Source: an uncultured Prevotella sp. (GTDB lineage Bacteria; Bacteroidota; Bacteroidia; Bacteroidales; Bacteroidaceae). From it: a stretch of DNA of 17,050 bases. The notes below the pieces were generated by a model. The model had not been told where the DNA came from. It saw only the letters and a list, made by a program, of their open reading frames with translations, and did no database searches. Position 1 is the first letter of the stretch. Each line of letters opens with the position of its first letter. Below are positions 14,348-17,050 of this stretch, piece after piece. Both the position numbers and the translations under genes were made by a program. The DNA is taken from NCBI GenBank assembly GCA_900771975.1, contig CAAGPV010000044.1, positions 1-17,050 on the forward strand, written 5' to 3'.

Positions 14348-16879
14348 ATGAGCACTCCTTTTTCTACAAAAATATCCGAGGCTTTAGTATTTAGCCGTAA
14401 AATTGCCAAGCAAACAAACAGTAGTGTCATTACTCCTGAACACATATTGTTTGGCATTTTAAAAACAAGTGACGAACACTTATTCAGCCTCTTTGATGCA
14501 TTAAAAATAGATTTAAGCCAAATAAAAAAAGAGCTCAAGAAGGTAATTCTAACTAACGACTTAAGTGATTCCATAGATTCTAACACTCCCAAAGAGCCCA
14601 TACTAAATGAAAGTTCAAACAATATATTAAGATTGTCTGTTCTTGAAGCACGACTATCCCATCAAACATTTGTTGATATTCAACACATGTTTTTAGCAAT
14701 TCTTCATGATAATGAGCAAAGTTCTGCTAAAATGATCTTACAAAATTATAATCTTAATTATAAAGACGCTTCCGACTTTTTTAGGAAACAGACACAAAAA
14801 GAAATAAAAGACAATATTGATTTCCCTGATGAAGGTGAATTCTCGGCAAAAGAGGAGAATTCACATAAGATAAGTTCTGCTCAGACATCCGAAGGAAGAA
14901 CGACATCCAAAACACCCGTTTTAGATAATTTTTGTTCTGATCTAACCTCTGCTGCCAGCAAGGGGCTCTTAGATCCTGTCATAGGTAGAACAGAAGAAAT
15001 AAATCGAATAATGGAGATTTTGTGTAGGCGCAAGAAAAACAATCCTATTCTAATTGGAGAACCGGGCGTTGGAAAAAGTGCAATTGTAGAAGGCTTGGCA
15101 CAACTAATCGTTAGCCATGAAACTCCTCCAATGCTCTACGAAAAACGCGTGGTCTGTTTAGATCTGACATCACTCGTTGCAGGGACAAAATATCGTGGTC
15201 AATTTGAAGAACGAATACGTAGACTTATTGAAGAACTTGAAAAGAATAAAAATATTATCATCTTTATAGATGAGATACATACTATTATTGGGGCAGGAAA
15301 CAATAGTGGAACAATGGATGCAGCCAACATTTTAAAGCCTGCCCTTGCTAAAGGAACCATACAATGCATAGGGGCAACAACCCTTGATGAATTTAGAAAT
15401 TCAATAGAAAAAGACGGTGCTTTAGAACGTCGCTTTCAAAAAATCATTGTTGATCCAACAACAAAAGAAGAAACATTAAAGATATTACATAATATCAAAA
15501 ATCGTTATGAAGAACATCACCATGTCCTTTATAATGATAAGGTTTTGTCTTTATGTGTACAATTATCTGACCGCTATATAACTGATCGTTTTTTCCCAGA
15601 CAAAGCAATTGACATTCTTGACGAAACTGGAGCAAGAGTACAACTGAAACATGTACAAATTCCAAAAGAAATTCTTAACATTCAAAAAGAAATAGAATCT
15701 CTAAAACAAAACAAACAAATTGCAGTTCAAAATCAGAACTTTGAGCTTGCAGCAAGTTATAGAGATAGACAAACGTCTCTTCTAAAATTGCTTGAAGAAC
15801 AAAAGGAAAACTGGATAAAAAACGAGCCGGAAACAAGAGAAAAAGTAAGCGAAGAAGATGTTGAGGCTGTTGTATCAAAGATATCTGGAATACCTGTTCG
15901 GAAAATGCAGCTCTCAGAAGGGCAGCAAATGATAGATATTGCAAGAAAATTAAAATCGAATATTATAGCACAAGACAATGCGATTGACACCGTTGTCAAG
16001 TCTATACTTAGGAACAAAATGGGTCTAAAAGGGGCCAATCGTCCTATTGGAGCCTTTATGTTTCTTGGGCCAACTGGCGTTGGAAAAACCTTTTTAGCAA
16101 AAAAGTTGGCAGAATACTTCTTTGGCACAAAAGAGTCACTCATAAGAATTGACATGAGTGAATATAACGAAGGGTTTAATGCTTCCAGGCTCATAGGAGC
16201 ACCTCCAGGCTATGTTGGCTACGAAGAAGGAGGGCAGCTCACAGAACGGGTAAGACGCCATCCCTACTCCGTTGTGTTACTTGATGAAATAGAAAAGGCA
16301 CATAGTTCCATTTTTAATCTGCTTTTGCAAGTATTAGATGAAGGGCGCATGACTGATGGAAATGGTAGACTAATAGATTTTAGCAATACCATCATCATTA
16401 TGACTTCAAATGTCGGCACTCGCCAATTAAAAGATTTTGGGCAAGGGGTTGGCTTTACCGCCGAGAATAATAATAACCTAATAACAAAAGGAAATAAGGA
16501 ACATACCAATTCTATTATTGAGAAAAGTTTAAAACAACAATTTTCACCTGAATTCTTAAATAGATTAGATGAAGTTGTTATTTTTGAGCAACTTGATATT
16601 GAGGCAATAAAGCTAATAATCGCGCTCGAATTGAAAACTTTAGAAACACGTGTTTCAGAAATGGGCTATCAATTACAAATTTCTGAGAAAGCAAAAGAAT
16701 TAGTAGCATTAAAGGGCTATGATGTACAATATGGAGCACGACCTTTAAAACGGGCCATTCAAACTTATATTGAAGATGGAATATGCCAATTGCTTCTTTC
16801 TAAAGAAGTATCAGCAGGAACCACAATTAATATCGGGAAAGACCCTCATAAAGATGCACTAACATTTAAAATCCAATAA
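14348..16879 (+). CDS. clpC: ATP-dependent chaperone/protease regulatory subunit ClpC
   Basis: ClpC is an AAA+ unfoldase that feeds proteins to ClpP. The start is set at 14348 (MSTPFSTKISEALVFSRKIA), where homology to the Clp N-domain begins. Upstream in-frame TTG (14279) and ATG (14300) codons would add a non-homologous hydrophobic stretch. In this 843-residue numbering, the N-domain spans about 3-142. D1 has Walker A GEPGVGKS (237-244) and Walker B IIIFIDE (303-309). A UVR-type middle segment lies at about 445-480, with NFELAASYRDR. D2 has Walker A GPTGVGKT (574-581) and Walker B VVLLDE (642-647). The short UVR middle, not a long ClpB coiled coil, decides ClpC over ClpB. No clpP or mcsAB is in the window. 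It is the last gene of the cluster and ends at the 16884-16942 palindrome. Confidence 0.93.
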   Translation: MSTPFSTKISEALVFSRKIAKQTNSSVITPEHILFGILKTSDEHLFSLFDALKIDLSQIKKELKKVILTNDLSDSIDSNTPKEPILNESSNNILRLSVLEARLSHQTFVDIQHMFLAILHDNEQSSAKMILQNYNLNYKDASDFFRKQTQKEIKDNIDFPDEGEFSAKEENSHKISSAQTSEGRTTSKTPVLDNFCSDLTSAASKGLLDPVIGRTEEINRIMEILCRRKKNNPILIGEPGVGKSAIVEGLAQLIVSHETPPMLYEKRVVCLDLTSLVAGTKYRGQFEERIRRLIEELEKNKNIIIFIDEIHTIIGAGNNSGTMDAANILKPALAKGTIQCIGATTLDEFRNSIEKDGALERRFQKIIVDPTTKEETLKILHNIKNRYEEHHHVLYNDKVLSLCVQLSDRYITDRFFPDKAIDILDETGARVQLKHVQIPKEILNIQKEIESLKQNKQIAVQNQNFELAASYRDRQTSLLKLLEEQKENWIKNEPETREKVSEEDVEAVVSKISGIPVRKMQLSEGQQMIDIARKLKSNIIAQDNAIDTVVKSILRNKMGLKGANRPIGAFMFLGPTGVGKTFLAKKLAEYFFGTKESLIRIDMSEYNEGFNASRLIGAPPGYVGYEEGGQLTERVRRHPYSVVLLDEIEKAHSSIFNLLLQVLDEGRMTDGNGRLIDFSNTIIIMTSNVGTRQLKDFGQGVGFTAENNNNLITKGNKEHTNSIIEKSLKQQFSPEFLNRLDEVVIFEQLDIEAIKLIIALELKTLETRVSEMGYQLQISEKAKELVALKGYDVQYGARPLKRAIQTYIEDGICQLLLSKEVSAGTTINIGKDPHKDALTFKIQ

Positions 16880-16883
16880 ACTA

Positions 16884-16942
16884 ACACACTAAAGAGAAAG
16901 GTTCTAAACAAAATTTGTTTAGAACCTTTCTCTTTAGTGTGT
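16884..16942. terminator. long palindromic terminator after clpC, 29-bp perfect arms
   Basis: The bases 16884-16912 and 16914-16942 are exact reverse complements with a single A between them, so the hairpin loop must form from the AT-rich centre (ACAAAATTTGT). The core carries A-rich and T-rich runs on both sides. It starts 5 bases after the clpC stop and lies 36 bases from the 3' end of the opposing tRNA, so it can separate two convergent transcripts. Confidence 0.9.
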
Positions 16943-16978
16943 ATCTAATAGCAAAACTCTACTGCTATTATTATTGAG

Positions 16979-17050
16979 AGCCTCTTGTCGGATTCGAACC
17001 AACGACCCCGAGATTACAAATCACGTGCTCTGGCCAACTGAGCTAAAGAG
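16979..17050 (-). tRNA. tRNA-Thr (anticodon UGU), cut at the window edge
   Basis: The minus strand folds as a tRNA. The acceptor arm CTCTT (its first two bases lie past the right edge) pairs with AAGAGGC, with discriminator U. The D arm is GCTC/GAGC, the anticodon loop TTTGTAA gives anticodon TGT, the variable loop is GGGTC, and the T arm is GTTGG-TTCGAAT-CCGAC. The anticodon stem CGTGA/TCTCG contains one U-U mismatch in the middle. No CCA is encoded. About two 5' bases are missing from the window. Confidence 0.93.

Noticed and set aside
15675..16194. Minus-strand frames of 89 and 145 codons
   Set aside because: They are antisense to clpC within its UVR and second AAA+ regions.
1..17050. CRISPR array, insertion sequence, prophage or defence system
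   Set aside because: No regularly spaced repeats, transposase or integrase motifs, phage genes or recognised defence domains were seen on either strand.

Overview
The window looks like a chromosomal segment from a Bacteroidota bacterium, most likely Prevotella in the broad sense. The evidence is low G+C, promoters of the TTTG / TAnnTTTG type instead of -35/-10 boxes, few Shine-Dalgarno sites, a secreted protein with a type IX secretion-like C-terminal tail, a pyrBI pair, a DUF4270 lipoprotein and a ClpC with a UVR segment. The genus is an inference from style and gene content.

Layout. Bases 1-142 (minus strand) are the leader and promoter of a ribosomal RNA operon whose 16S gene lies off the left edge. 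Bases about 390-1260 hold only broken coding remnants. A minus-strand gene (1316-3751) encodes a large secreted beta-domain protein. Upstream of it lie a strong hairpin, the C-terminal stub of a lost relative and a small repeat-like element (3852-4130). Next come a zinc-ribbon membrane protein (4291-4989, plus) and, convergent to it, a class A penicillin-binding protein (5068-7371, minus). After a 378-base gap come pyrB and pyrI, overlapping by 4 bases, and glyA, ended by a clear terminator. Convergent to these is the panC-panD pair. Divergent from panC is a tight plus-strand cluster: a stand-alone GT5-like protein, a DUF4270 lipoprotein, a 43-residue basic protein and ClpC. It ends at a 59-base near-perfect palindromic terminator. 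A tRNA-Thr (UGU), cut by the right edge, closes the window on the minus strand.

How the genes fit together. Most of the window is housekeeping: pyrimidine synthesis (PyrBI), one-carbon metabolism (GlyA), pantothenate synthesis (PanC, PanD), peptidoglycan synthesis (PBP1A-like) and protein quality control (ClpC). The less explained parts are the GT5-like protein, which lacks the usual ADP-glucose motif and the C-terminal half of glycogen synthase; its tight linkage to DUF4270, the small basic protein and ClpC; the jelly-roll domain nested inside a fibronectin type III domain; and the decayed DNA next to the rRNA operon. I found no CRISPR array, transposase, phage module or defence system, and no wholly new system that the sequence alone would prove.
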